Assembly: GCF_013408555.1 (NCBI RefSeq)
Contig: NZ_JACBZN010000001.1
Coordinates: 2,666,001 to 2,730,000 of the forward strand
DNA length: 64,000 nucleotides
Reading direction: 5' to 3'
DNA from: Aeromicrobium tamlense
Lineage (GTDB): Bacteria; Actinomycetota; Actinomycetes; Propionibacteriales; Nocardioidaceae
Of this stretch, positions 57,751 to 64,000 are shown in pieces. Under the pieces are notes generated by a model. That model made no database searches. It worked only from the letters and a program-made list of their open reading frames with translations, and was not told the origin of the DNA. Numbering within the stretch: position 1 is the stretch's first letter; each line of letters begins with the position of its first letter. The translations under genes were made by a program, and so were the position numbers.

Positions 57751-58417
57751 CCGCGGCCTGCGCCGCCAGCGCGTCGGCCAGCATCGACCGGCCGAACCAG
57801 TCGGGCACGTCCCGGCGGACGTCGCGCGGCGCCTCGATCTCGACCTGCCGTGCGCGCATCGCCCGCTCCCACGAGACGTCGCCGCGCCACACGTGCGTGA
57901 GCGTGCGCAAGGTGGCGCGCACCGTGGCCGTCACCTCGAAGCCCGGGTCGTAGTCGCACGCGTCGACTTGGCCGCCCGCGACCACGAGCCACCACCGGCG
58001 CGCCCGCTGCAGGTCGGTGAACTCCACCGCCACGCACGTGCGTCCCGGCGGCCACGACGCGGTCGGCACGGTGCGCCGCACGTCCCACATCAGCAGGTGC
58101 GGGTCGAGGTCCTCGTCGCCGAAGTCCTCGATCCAGCGCAGTCCCCAGACGCCCAGGCTCATCACGGCGGTGTGCAGGTCGCGACCGCACTCGGTCAGCC
58201 GGTAGTGGCCGTCCTCGTGGTCGACGATCCCGTGCCGCTCGAGAGCCTGGAGCCGCTTGGACAGCAGCGCCGGCGACATCCGCGGCACGCCGCGCCGGAG
58301 CTCGTTGAACCGCGTGCTGCCGAGCAGGAGCTCGCGGACGATCAGGACCGTCCACCGCTCGTCGAGGATCTCCATCGCCTTCGCGAGTGGACAGAACTGG
58401 CCGTAGGACGTCGCCAT
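57737..58417 (-). CDS. HxlR family transcriptional regulator with C-terminal sterol-carrier-like extension
   Basis: A 226-residue regulator. Residues 1-100 form the HxlR winged helix: FCPLAKAMEILDERWTVLIV, RFNELRRGVPRMSPALLSKR and ERHGIVDHEDGHYRLTECG. The remaining 120 residues (VAVEFTDLQRARRWWLVVAG, VTATVRATLRTLTHVWRGDV) resemble the SCP2-like extension found on many actinobacterial HxlR proteins, likely a ligand domain. ATG at 58417 with AAGGGG upstream; divergent from the methyltransferase gene, which it may control. Confidence 0.91.
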   Translation of the reverse strand: MATSYGQFCPLAKAMEILDERWTVLIVRELLLGSTRFNELRRGVPRMSPALLSKRLQALERHGIVDHEDGHYRLTECGRDLHTAVMSLGVWGLRWIEDFGDEDLDPHLLMWDVRRTVPTASWPPGRTCVAVEFTDLQRARRWWLVVAGGQVDACDYDPGFEVTATVRATLRTLTHVWRGDVSWERAMRARQVEIEAPRDVRRDVPDWFGRSMLADALAAQAAVSAG

Positions 58418-58562
58418 GGGTCACCCCTTCGTCCCGCCCATCGTGCGCCTGCGCCACGCCGCCGCGCCACCGTCCGATCGGGCGGTACAGAAACAGAACT
58501 GGTATCACCACGGCCGCTGGACGGACTCTGTCGGAAGGCAACGAAGCACAGAAGGAAGTCCC

Positions 58563-59405
58563 ATGAGCACCACTGAGACCACCGACACCGCAGCACAGCA
58601 GGACCTCGAGCTGAAGGCTCGTCACCGCAGGATGTGGGCACTCGGCGACTACGACCGCGTCTGCCGCGAGATCGTCTCCCCGCTGGGCGGCGTCCTCGTC
58701 GACGCCCTCGACGTCCAGAGCGGCGAGCGCGTCCTCGACGTCGCGGCCGGCACCGGCAGCGCGGCCGTCCGCGCCGCCCGCCGCGGGGCCGACGCCGTCG
58801 CGTCCGACCTCACGCCCGAGCTCCTCGACGTGGGCCGCGAGTCCCACCCCGACGACACCCTCGCGTGGGACGTCGCGGACGCCGAGGCGCTGCCGTACGA
58901 GGACGACGCGTTCGACGTCGTCATGTCGTGCATCGGCGTGATGTTCGCGCCGCACCACCAGCGAGCGGCCGACGAGCTGGTCCGCACGGCCCGCCCCGGC
59001 GGCCGGATGGGCCTCGTCTGCTGGACGCCCGAGGGCACGATCGGCCGGCTGTTCGCGACGATGAAGCAGTACGTCCCGCCGCCGCCCCCGGGCGTCTCCC
59101 CGCCCCCGCTGTGGGGCCAGGAGGATCACGTCCGCGAGCTGCTCGGCGACCGCGTCGAGGACCTCGAGCTGCGGCGGATGACGCTCCCCGTCACCCTCTT
59201 CGAGGGCGGCGAGCAGTTCCGCGACTACTTCGCGAAGCACTACGGTCCGACGATCGCGGCCTACGCGGCCCACGCCGGCGACCCCGACCGCACCGCCGAG
59301 CTCGACCGCGACCTCGCGGCCCTCGGCGAGCGCGAGGGGACGCGCGACGAGGCCGGCTTCACGATGCAGTGGGAGTACCTGCTCGTCACCGGGCGGGTGC
59401 GCTGA
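58563..59405 (+). CDS. Class I SAM-dependent methyltransferase (UbiE/COQ5-like)
   Basis: A 280-residue methyltransferase. RVLDVAAGTGSAAVRAARRG is motif I, VASDLTPELLDVGR motif II, LPYEDDAFDVVMSCIGVMFAP motif III, GRMGLVCWTPEG motif IV; a C-terminal half with PPPPPGVSPPPLWG follows. Similar proteins sit beside HxlR or TetR regulators in Actinobacteria; substrate unknown. ATG at 58563 has AGAAGGAAG upstream. The 145-nt divergent region contains a direct repeat-like CAGAAACAGAA at about 58487-58499 that could be an HxlR site. Confidence 0.92.
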   Translation: MSTTETTDTAAQQDLELKARHRRMWALGDYDRVCREIVSPLGGVLVDALDVQSGERVLDVAAGTGSAAVRAARRGADAVASDLTPELLDVGRESHPDDTLAWDVADAEALPYEDDAFDVVMSCIGVMFAPHHQRAADELVRTARPGGRMGLVCWTPEGTIGRLFATMKQYVPPPPPGVSPPPLWGQEDHVRELLGDRVEDLELRRMTLPVTLFEGGEQFRDYFAKHYGPTIAAYAAHAGDPDRTAELDRDLAALGEREGTRDEAGFTMQWEYLLVTGRVR

Positions 59406-59420
59406 CCCGACGCGCGCGCC

Positions 59421-59457
59421 GGACGACTCCGGGATCCCGACGGTCCCGGAGCCGTCC
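59421..59457. terminator. Bidirectional stem-loop between the methyltransferase and binding-lipoprotein genes
   Basis: GGACGACTCCGGGA (59421-59434) pairs with TCCCGGAGCCGTCC (59444-59457) with one mismatch; converging genes on both sides. Confidence 0.75.
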
Positions 59458-59474
59458 TCCCCCTGATGGGCCCG

Positions 59475-60992
59475 TCAGTCCACCGTGATGCCGATGAACT
59501 TGGGCTTGCCCATCTGGTTCATCTGGAAGCCCTGGACCTTGTCGCTCCGCGCGATCAGCGCATCCTGGAACGCCACCGGAAGGAACGGGGTGCTCTCGTA
59601 CGCCGCGACGGCCGCGGCGTCCAGGCCGACCACGCGCTCGTCCAGGTCGAAGGACTGGTCCGCCGCACCGATCGCCTCGGCCATCCCGTCGATGTCGAGG
59701 CCGCCGACGTTGTAGTAGCCCTTGGCGTCGAACAGCGACCGGTAGGTCATGCTCGGGTCAGGACGTCCCGACCAGCCGGCGAGGTAGGCCGGACTGCTCT
59801 TCTGGTTGAAGTACTGGTCCGTGGCCTCGACCACGTCGCGCGGGAGGATGTTGACCGTCACGCCCACCGCCGCCCACTGGTCCTTCAGGATCTCGGCCAG
59901 GCGAACGCTCGAGGTGTCGCTGCGGCTGAGCATGTCGAACTCGAGGTCCGGCTCACCGGCCTCGGCCAGCAGTCGCTTCGCCTCGTCGGGGTCGTAGGCG
60001 TAGTCGACCGAGTCCGGCGTCTCCGCCCAGTACCCGTCAGGCAGCACACCGCTGGCCGGCTGCCCGTGCCCGAACAGCGCGTTCTTGACGATCGTGTCGC
60101 GGTCGATCGCCAACGCCAGCGCCCGGCGCACCGTGGCATCGGAGAACTGCGGCGCGCTCGTGTTCATGTACATGCCGTGCACCAACAGGCTCGTCTGCGA
60201 CTCGAGGACGACGGACTTCTCCTTCTCCAATGACTCGGCGTCGACCGGCTGGACGTCGAGCGCGATGTCCTGCTGCCCGGAGCGCATGGCGGTCACGCGG
60301 GTGCGCGGGTCGGTGATGATCTTGATCCTCAGGCTCTCGGCGCGCTCGGCGTCCTCGTCCCAGTAGTCGTCGAACCTCTCCAGGCGGAGCTCGTTGCCCT
60401 GCTTCCAGTCCGACAGCTTCCAGCCGCCCGCGCCGACCGGGTTGCGGCTCACGTCGTTGTCGTTCGCCTCCAGCGCCGCCGGCGAGACCATCATGCCGGC
60501 GCGATCGGCCAGGACCAGCAGCAACGAGGCGTCAGGACGGCTCAGCTCCAGCGTCACGACGAGCTCGTCATCGACCCGCACGTTCTCGATCGACGCCAGG
60601 TCAGCGGCCGCGACCGAGTCCTCGGCGCGCGCGCGATCGAGGTTGACCTTGACGGCGTCGGCATCGAGGGGCTCTCCGTCGTGGAACGTGACGCCCGACC
60701 GAAGGGTCAGCGTCAGCTCGTTCGGGCTCGGCGAGTCCCAGGACTCCACGAGCCCGGGCTGCGGCTGAAGACCCTCGTCGAACGACACCAGCGTGTCGTA
60801 GATCGGGAAGAGCATCACGTGATCGTTGCCGGAGTTGCCGCGGATGGGGTCGAGCGAGGACACGTCCGACTGGGCCGCGACCCGCAGCGTGGTCGACCCT
60901 GCCGACTTCTCGTCCGAGCCCCCGCAGGCGGACAGCACCGCGGTCATCAGGGCGGCCGCAGCCACCACCTTCATCGTCTTGGCGATCCTCAC
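59475..60992 (-). CDS. ABC transporter substrate-binding lipoprotein, peptide/nickel (family 5) type
   Basis: A 505-residue lipoprotein of the DppA/OppA/NikA fold: lipobox LSAC near residue 22, then TTLRVAAQSDVSSLDPIRGN, VESWDSPSPNELTLTLRSGVTFHDGEPL, RRALALAIDRDTIVKNALFG and YDPDEAKRLLAEAG. It would bring a substrate to an importer whose membrane and ATPase genes are not in the window. GTG at 60992 overlaps the acyl-CoA synthetase stop by 4 nt, so the two are co-translated. The pairing with a CoA ligase suggests import of an acid, not a peptide, but this is inference. Confidence 0.92.
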   Translation of the reverse strand: MRIAKTMKVVAAAALMTAVLSACGGSDEKSAGSTTLRVAAQSDVSSLDPIRGNSGNDHVMLFPIYDTLVSFDEGLQPQPGLVESWDSPSPNELTLTLRSGVTFHDGEPLDADAVKVNLDRARAEDSVAAADLASIENVRVDDELVVTLELSRPDASLLLVLADRAGMMVSPAALEANDNDVSRNPVGAGGWKLSDWKQGNELRLERFDDYWDEDAERAESLRIKIITDPRTRVTAMRSGQQDIALDVQPVDAESLEKEKSVVLESQTSLLVHGMYMNTSAPQFSDATVRRALALAIDRDTIVKNALFGHGQPASGVLPDGYWAETPDSVDYAYDPDEAKRLLAEAGEPDLEFDMLSRSDTSSVRLAEILKDQWAAVGVTVNILPRDVVEATDQYFNQKSSPAYLAGWSGRPDPSMTYRSLFDAKGYYNVGGLDIDGMAEAIGAADQSFDLDERVVGLDAAAVAAYESTPFLPVAFQDALIARSDKVQGFQMNQMGKPKFIGITVD

Positions 60993-62683
60993 AGCGTCTG
61001 TCCTTCCTTGAACAGCTGGCGCAGCTTGTACTTCTCGATCTTGTTGGTCGGTGTGTGCGGGATCTTGTCCACCGGGAGGATCCGCGTGGGCCACATGAAC
61101 TTCGGCATGACCGCCTTGCAGTGCGCATCGAGCGCCGCCTCGTCGAAGGCGCGCCCCTCCACCAGCTCGACGAACGCGACGATCGCGTCCTCGTAGCCCT
61201 CGTCGCTCGGCACCGCGATGACCGCAGCGAGCTGGACACTCGGGTGGCGGGCGATCTGCTCCTCGACCTGCGCACCCGAGATGTTCTCCCCGCGAACGCG
61301 GATGCGATCGCCGAGTCGATCGACGAAGTGGAAGACGTCGTGCTCGTCGACCCTCGCGGCGTCACCGGTGTGGAACCACAGGTTGGCGAAGGCCTTGGCG
61401 GTGGCCTCGGGCTTGGCGAGGTACTCGGTGAAGATCAGCTCGGACAGCGCCGGCCGCATCGCCAGCTGCCCGACCTCACCCGGTGCGCAGGGTCGGTCGT
61501 CCTGGTCCAGCACGGCGACCTCGAAGAACGGGCTGGGCGTGCCGAGGATCCCCTTGATCACCCGCGGGTCCGGCCCGTCGAGGACCAGCATCCCGGCCTC
61601 CACGAAGGAGGCGCGGATCGTGGCGTGGTCGAGGCCTCGGTAGACCGACTCCGGCGTGCCCTCGCCCTGCGGGAGCTCCTCGACGAGGGTCATCATCGCG
61701 CTGCCGGACTCGGACTGGCCGAACCCCGTGAGAGCGAAGTCGATCCCGAAGCGCCGCGCGAACTCCTGGTGGTTCGCCGGTACGGGACCCAGCACCACCT
61801 TGTTGAGCGCGTTCTCGCGGTCGTCGTCCCGGGGCTCCTGCTTCTGCAGCCACGTGATCATGACGTCCAGCAGGGTCGCCGTGGTGCACCCGCCCGCCTT
61901 GATGCGGCGCCAGAAGTCGCTGGGGCTGAAGCGGTCCCACAACTGCAGGCCCGCCCCGACCCAGAGGGCGCGCGCGACGTTGTAGTGAGCCCCGCCGACG
62001 TGGTACAGCGGGAGGTCGTTGTAGACGACGTCGTCCTCGTTGAGGATCCGGCGACCGATCCACGTGTACCCGTTGACCCAGCGGTGCGACTGCAGGACGC
62101 CCTTCGACGGCCCCGTGGTCCCCGACGTGTAGATGATGTTGGCCGGGTCGTTGAACGCCAGGGTGACGTCAGGACGCTTCGCCTCCCCCAGCAGGTCGGC
62201 GAAGACATGAGGCCAGGCCCGCGACGATCCCTGCGCCGGCACGACGATCACCGTCGGGTCGACCGTCAGCTCGCCCTTGATGTCCTCGACTGCCGGGACG
62301 AGGTCCTCGTCGACGATCAGCAGGGCGGGACGCGTGTCGTTGAGCTGGTAGGCCAGGAGCTCGCCCCGGTAGAGGTAGTTGACGGGCGCGTAGACGGCGG
62401 CGGCCTTCCAGAGCCCGTACATCGACGCGGCGGCGACCATCGCGTTGGTGGAGAGCACGCTCACCCGGGTTCCCCGGTCCACCGCGAATCGCTCCGCCAG
62501 GTTTCCGGCGATCGCGTCGGTGCGAGCGCCGAACTGGGCGTAGGTCAGCTCCTCGCCCGTCTCGCCGTACGTGATCGCGATGCGGTCGGGTCGCACCCCC
62601 ACGTGGTGGTCCAGCGCTTCCACGGCCGTCGCGAAGTCGTACTCCAGCAGCTTCTCGAGGTCTTGGGACCTGATGGCATCCAA
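60989..62683 (-). CDS. AMP-dependent acyl-CoA synthetase (class I adenylate-forming)
   Basis: A 564-residue ANL-family ligase that activates a carboxylic acid with ATP and CoA. NIIYTSGTTGPSKGVLQSHR is the phosphate-binding loop, FGQSESGSAM the acyl pocket/A4 region, FHTGDAARVDE the A7 block, RLGDRIRVRGENISGAQVEE the hinge and PTNKIEKYKL the C-terminal lysine region. Resembles CaiC/short- to medium-chain ligases. ATG at 62683 with GAGG 7 nt upstream. A perfect TetR-type operator sits 46 nt upstream, matching that near the acyl-CoA carboxylase gene at 63641, so both belong to one catabolic regulon. Confidence 0.92.
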   Translation of the reverse strand: MDAIRSQDLEKLLEYDFATAVEALDHHVGVRPDRIAITYGETGEELTYAQFGARTDAIAGNLAERFAVDRGTRVSVLSTNAMVAAASMYGLWKAAAVYAPVNYLYRGELLAYQLNDTRPALLIVDEDLVPAVEDIKGELTVDPTVIVVPAQGSSRAWPHVFADLLGEAKRPDVTLAFNDPANIIYTSGTTGPSKGVLQSHRWVNGYTWIGRRILNEDDVVYNDLPLYHVGGAHYNVARALWVGAGLQLWDRFSPSDFWRRIKAGGCTTATLLDVMITWLQKQEPRDDDRENALNKVVLGPVPANHQEFARRFGIDFALTGFGQSESGSAMMTLVEELPQGEGTPESVYRGLDHATIRASFVEAGMLVLDGPDPRVIKGILGTPSPFFEVAVLDQDDRPCAPGEVGQLAMRPALSELIFTEYLAKPEATAKAFANLWFHTGDAARVDEHDVFHFVDRLGDRIRVRGENISGAQVEEQIARHPSVQLAAVIAVPSDEGYEDAIVAFVELVEGRAFDEAALDAHCKAVMPKFMWPTRILPVDKIPHTPTNKIEKYKLRQLFKEGQTL

Positions 62684-62728
62684 CTACCTCACTCCTTCCC
62701 GCGCGCCGAGCGTCCTCGTCGGCGCTGT

Positions 62729-62752
62729 CTACCTGAGCGACCGCTCAGGTAG
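62729..62752. promoter_or_regulatory. TetR-type operator of the acyl-CoA synthetase operon
   Basis: CTACCTGAGC-GACC-GCTCAGGTAG, perfect 10-bp arms. The half site ACCTGAGC is very close to the AACTGAGC of the operator at 63580, so one regulator probably binds both. Confidence 0.75.
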
Positions 62753-62881
62753 TGGGATCGTATGTGACGTCTCTCACGCAACGCAAGAAGAAGTTGAGAT
62801 TAGTTTCAAGTGCCGCCCGCGCAGACACGGGCACGACACCGCGAGCGGCGACTCGCGGCGAGGAGTGGGTGCCAGTCGGCG

Positions 62882-63511
62882 TCAGCCGGCGGCGAACGCC
62901 GCGTCGATCACCTCAGGAGAGGCGTTCAGCATGCGCAGCCCCAGCAGCGCGAAGTGGTCGCCGATCTCCTCCGGCGTCCACCGCCCGTCCGGGCGGTACC
63001 AGCGCGCGACGTCGACGCACAGGGAGAACAGGGCGGTGACCGTCATGTCGATCTGGGGACTCTCGAACAGCTCCAGCTCCACGCCGCGGTCGATGATCGC
63101 CCGCACCAGGCCCACCATGGCCCGCCGCACCGCGGCCACCTCCGCGAAGTGCTGGGGACTCAGCGAATCCAGCTCGTTCGCCAGCACGTGCGAGACGAAC
63201 TGCTCGCGTGCGTGACCAGCGCTCAGCGCGCGCATCACTCCGACGAACTGCGCACCCGGACCGGTCTGGGTGGCCAGGACGCGCTGCATCCCGTGCAGCG
63301 CGCTCTCGTGCCCCTCCTTGGCGATGAGGAAGAGCAGCTCCTCCTTGGAGCGGTGGTGGGCGTACAGGGCCGAGGCGCTGATGCCGGCCCGCTCGGCGAT
63401 GCCACGCGTCGATGCGCCTCCGAAGCCGTGCTGGGCGAACTCGGCCCGCGCGGCGTCGAGGAGGCGCGCCCGCGTCCGATCGCCCCGGGGACGCTGCTTC
63501 CGCTCTGCCAT
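62882..63511 (-). CDS. TetR/AcrR family transcriptional regulator of the acyl-CoA catabolic genes
   Basis: A 209-residue repressor. Helix-turn-helix at residues about 10-60: RTRARLLDAARAEFAQHGFG, TRGIAERAGISASALYAHHR, SKEELLFLIAKEG. The C-terminal helical domain (KstR/FadR-like VDVARWYRPDGRWTPEEIGDHFA) would bind an acyl-CoA or CoA thioester. ATG at 63511; the carboxylase gene starts on the other strand at 63641. Operators at 63580 and 62729 flank it, so it likely represses itself, the carboxylase and the synthetase operon. Confidence 0.92.
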   Translation of the reverse strand: MAERKQRPRGDRTRARLLDAARAEFAQHGFGGASTRGIAERAGISASALYAHHRSKEELLFLIAKEGHESALHGMQRVLATQTGPGAQFVGVMRALSAGHAREQFVSHVLANELDSLSPQHFAEVAAVRRAMVGLVRAIIDRGVELELFESPQIDMTVTALFSLCVDVARWYRPDGRWTPEEIGDHFALLGLRMLNASPEVIDAAFAAG

Positions 63512-63579
63512 GCCTCAGCCACTCCTTCGCAGTCGTCGCCGTTGACGCGGCGCGGTGGTTCATCCTATCGTCGCGAACG

Positions 63580-63601
63580 TAACCGATCGATCGCTCAGTT
63601 A
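63580..63601. promoter_or_regulatory. TetR-type operator between the regulator and the acyl-CoA carboxylase gene
   Basis: TAACCGATCG / CGCTCAGTTA form an imperfect 22-bp palindrome (18 of 22 positions symmetrical) in the divergent region; related to the operator at 62729-62752. Confidence 0.7.
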
Positions 63602-63640
63602 GCTATGCCCGTTCCATGGCGCTGGGGAAGGAACTCTCGC

Positions 63641-64000
63641 GTGACAACATCTCTCGGACACGACGAGGTCCACCGCCGCCGCGCGCTCGCGCTGCGGCTC
63701 GGAGGCGTCGACCAGGTGGCTCGCCAGCACGCCCAGGGCAAGCTGACCGCCCGCGAGCGCATCGACCTGCTCGCCGACCTCGGCTCACTGCGAGAGTTCG
63801 GCATCCTCACCGGACGCTCCGAGTACTCCCCCGAGGGCGAGCTGCGTGACTTCGTCCCGAAGGGCCAGGTCGACGGGATCGTCGAGATCGAGGCCCGCCC
63901 TGCCGTCGTGAGCGCCGGAGACTTCACGGTTCGCGGCGGCGCGGGCGGAGTCGATGCGGTGGGCTTCGGGCGCGAGCCGCTGCCGGCGGAGCGCGCGCTG
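63641..64000 (+). CDS. Acyl-CoA carboxylase carboxyltransferase (beta) subunit, 5' part cut by window edge
   Basis: The first 120 codons of a biotin-dependent acyl-CoA carboxylase beta subunit, running off the right edge. Read from GTG at 63641 it begins VTTSLGHDEVHRRRALALRL and has the family block RQHAQGKLTARERIDLLADLGS and later PAVVSAGDFTVRGGAGG, typical of propionyl/methylcrotonyl-CoA carboxylase beta chains. GGAAGGA lies 8 nt upstream; ATG at 63605, in frame but without a ribosome site, is the alternative. Divergent from the TetR gene; the likely substrate is the CoA thioester made by the synthetase pathway. Confidence 0.85.
   Translation, partial: MTTSLGHDEVHRRRALALRLGGVDQVARQHAQGKLTARERIDLLADLGSLREFGILTGRSEYSPEGELRDFVPKGQVDGIVEIEARPAVVSAGDFTVRGGAGGVDAVGFGREPLPAERAL

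Overview
The window is a dense, very GC-rich chromosomal segment (codon third positions almost all G/C) of an actinobacterium. Supporting signs are ATGA/GTGA start-stop overlaps, many GTG starts, a DtxR/IdeR-type iron box, an HspR/HAIR element beside clpB, menaquinone (menB) and type II NADH dehydrogenase genes, and at least ten genes whose start codon lies 6-8 nt after a TANNNT hexamer, the signature of leaderless transcripts. A member of the Nocardioidaceae such as Aeromicrobium is plausible, but this is inferred from gene content only. No tRNA, rRNA, CRISPR array, transposase or prophage gene was seen; the content looks like core chromosome with accessory transport and catabolic cassettes.

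Layout. 0-5.3 kb: a cut-off D-Ala-D-Ala carboxypeptidase, ppa, a TetR regulator, then a cobalamin-salvage group (SCO6745-like gene, cobT, cobS, tag, and cobU on the other strand). 5.4-14.5 kb: a sugar-import and catabolic operon (two TIM-barrel isomerase/epimerases, a Gfo/Idh/MocA dehydrogenase, and a ribose-type ABC transporter with two permeases) divergent from a ROK repressor. 14.6-21.6 kb: an ECF transporter with three surface or secreted proteins that resemble the two halves of animal transcobalamin, controlled by two cobalamin riboswitches. 21.7-25.9 kb: a GH114 enzyme, an acyl-CoA dehydrogenase, a secreted basic protein and a MarR regulator. 26-30 kb: an iron-siderophore ABC transporter behind a DtxR box. 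30-40 kb: a large M14 carboxypeptidase, menB, a cytosolic BtuF-like protein, ndh, a membrane protein and clpB. 40.3-42.6 kb: an ascorbate-family PTS. 42.7-48.3 kb: a methyltransferase, an SGNH hydrolase with a CHAP-like tail, and a flavin monooxygenase/alcohol dehydrogenase pair. 48.4-51.4 kb: an alpha/alpha-toroid protein, methyltransferase and GT4 glycosyltransferase cassette. 51.5-54.7 kb: OsmC and a flavinylation-dependent electron-transfer cassette (RnfD-like/FNR fusion, ApbE, FMN-binding lipoprotein). 54.9-59.4 kb: small metabolic genes, FprA, a histidine phosphatase, an HxlR regulator and a methyltransferase. 59.5-64 kb: an acyl-CoA synthetase with an ABC binding lipoprotein, a TetR regulator with two matching operators, and the start of an acyl-CoA carboxylase.

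Main themes. Cobalamin: salvage enzymes, a riboswitch-controlled uptake system and a BtuF-like protein lie within 35 kb. The split transcobalamin-like proteins next to the ECF transporter are the most interesting system here. A second theme is a set of long intergenic palindromes of at least two families, some sitting exactly between converging genes; two copies of a 90-nt element occur in opposite orientation about 18 kb apart. Only three intervals without a coding call approach or exceed 150 bases apart from these repeats and the riboswitches: 33235-33409, 54741-54881 and 62684-62881. Apart from the 62729 operator, nothing firm was seen in them.
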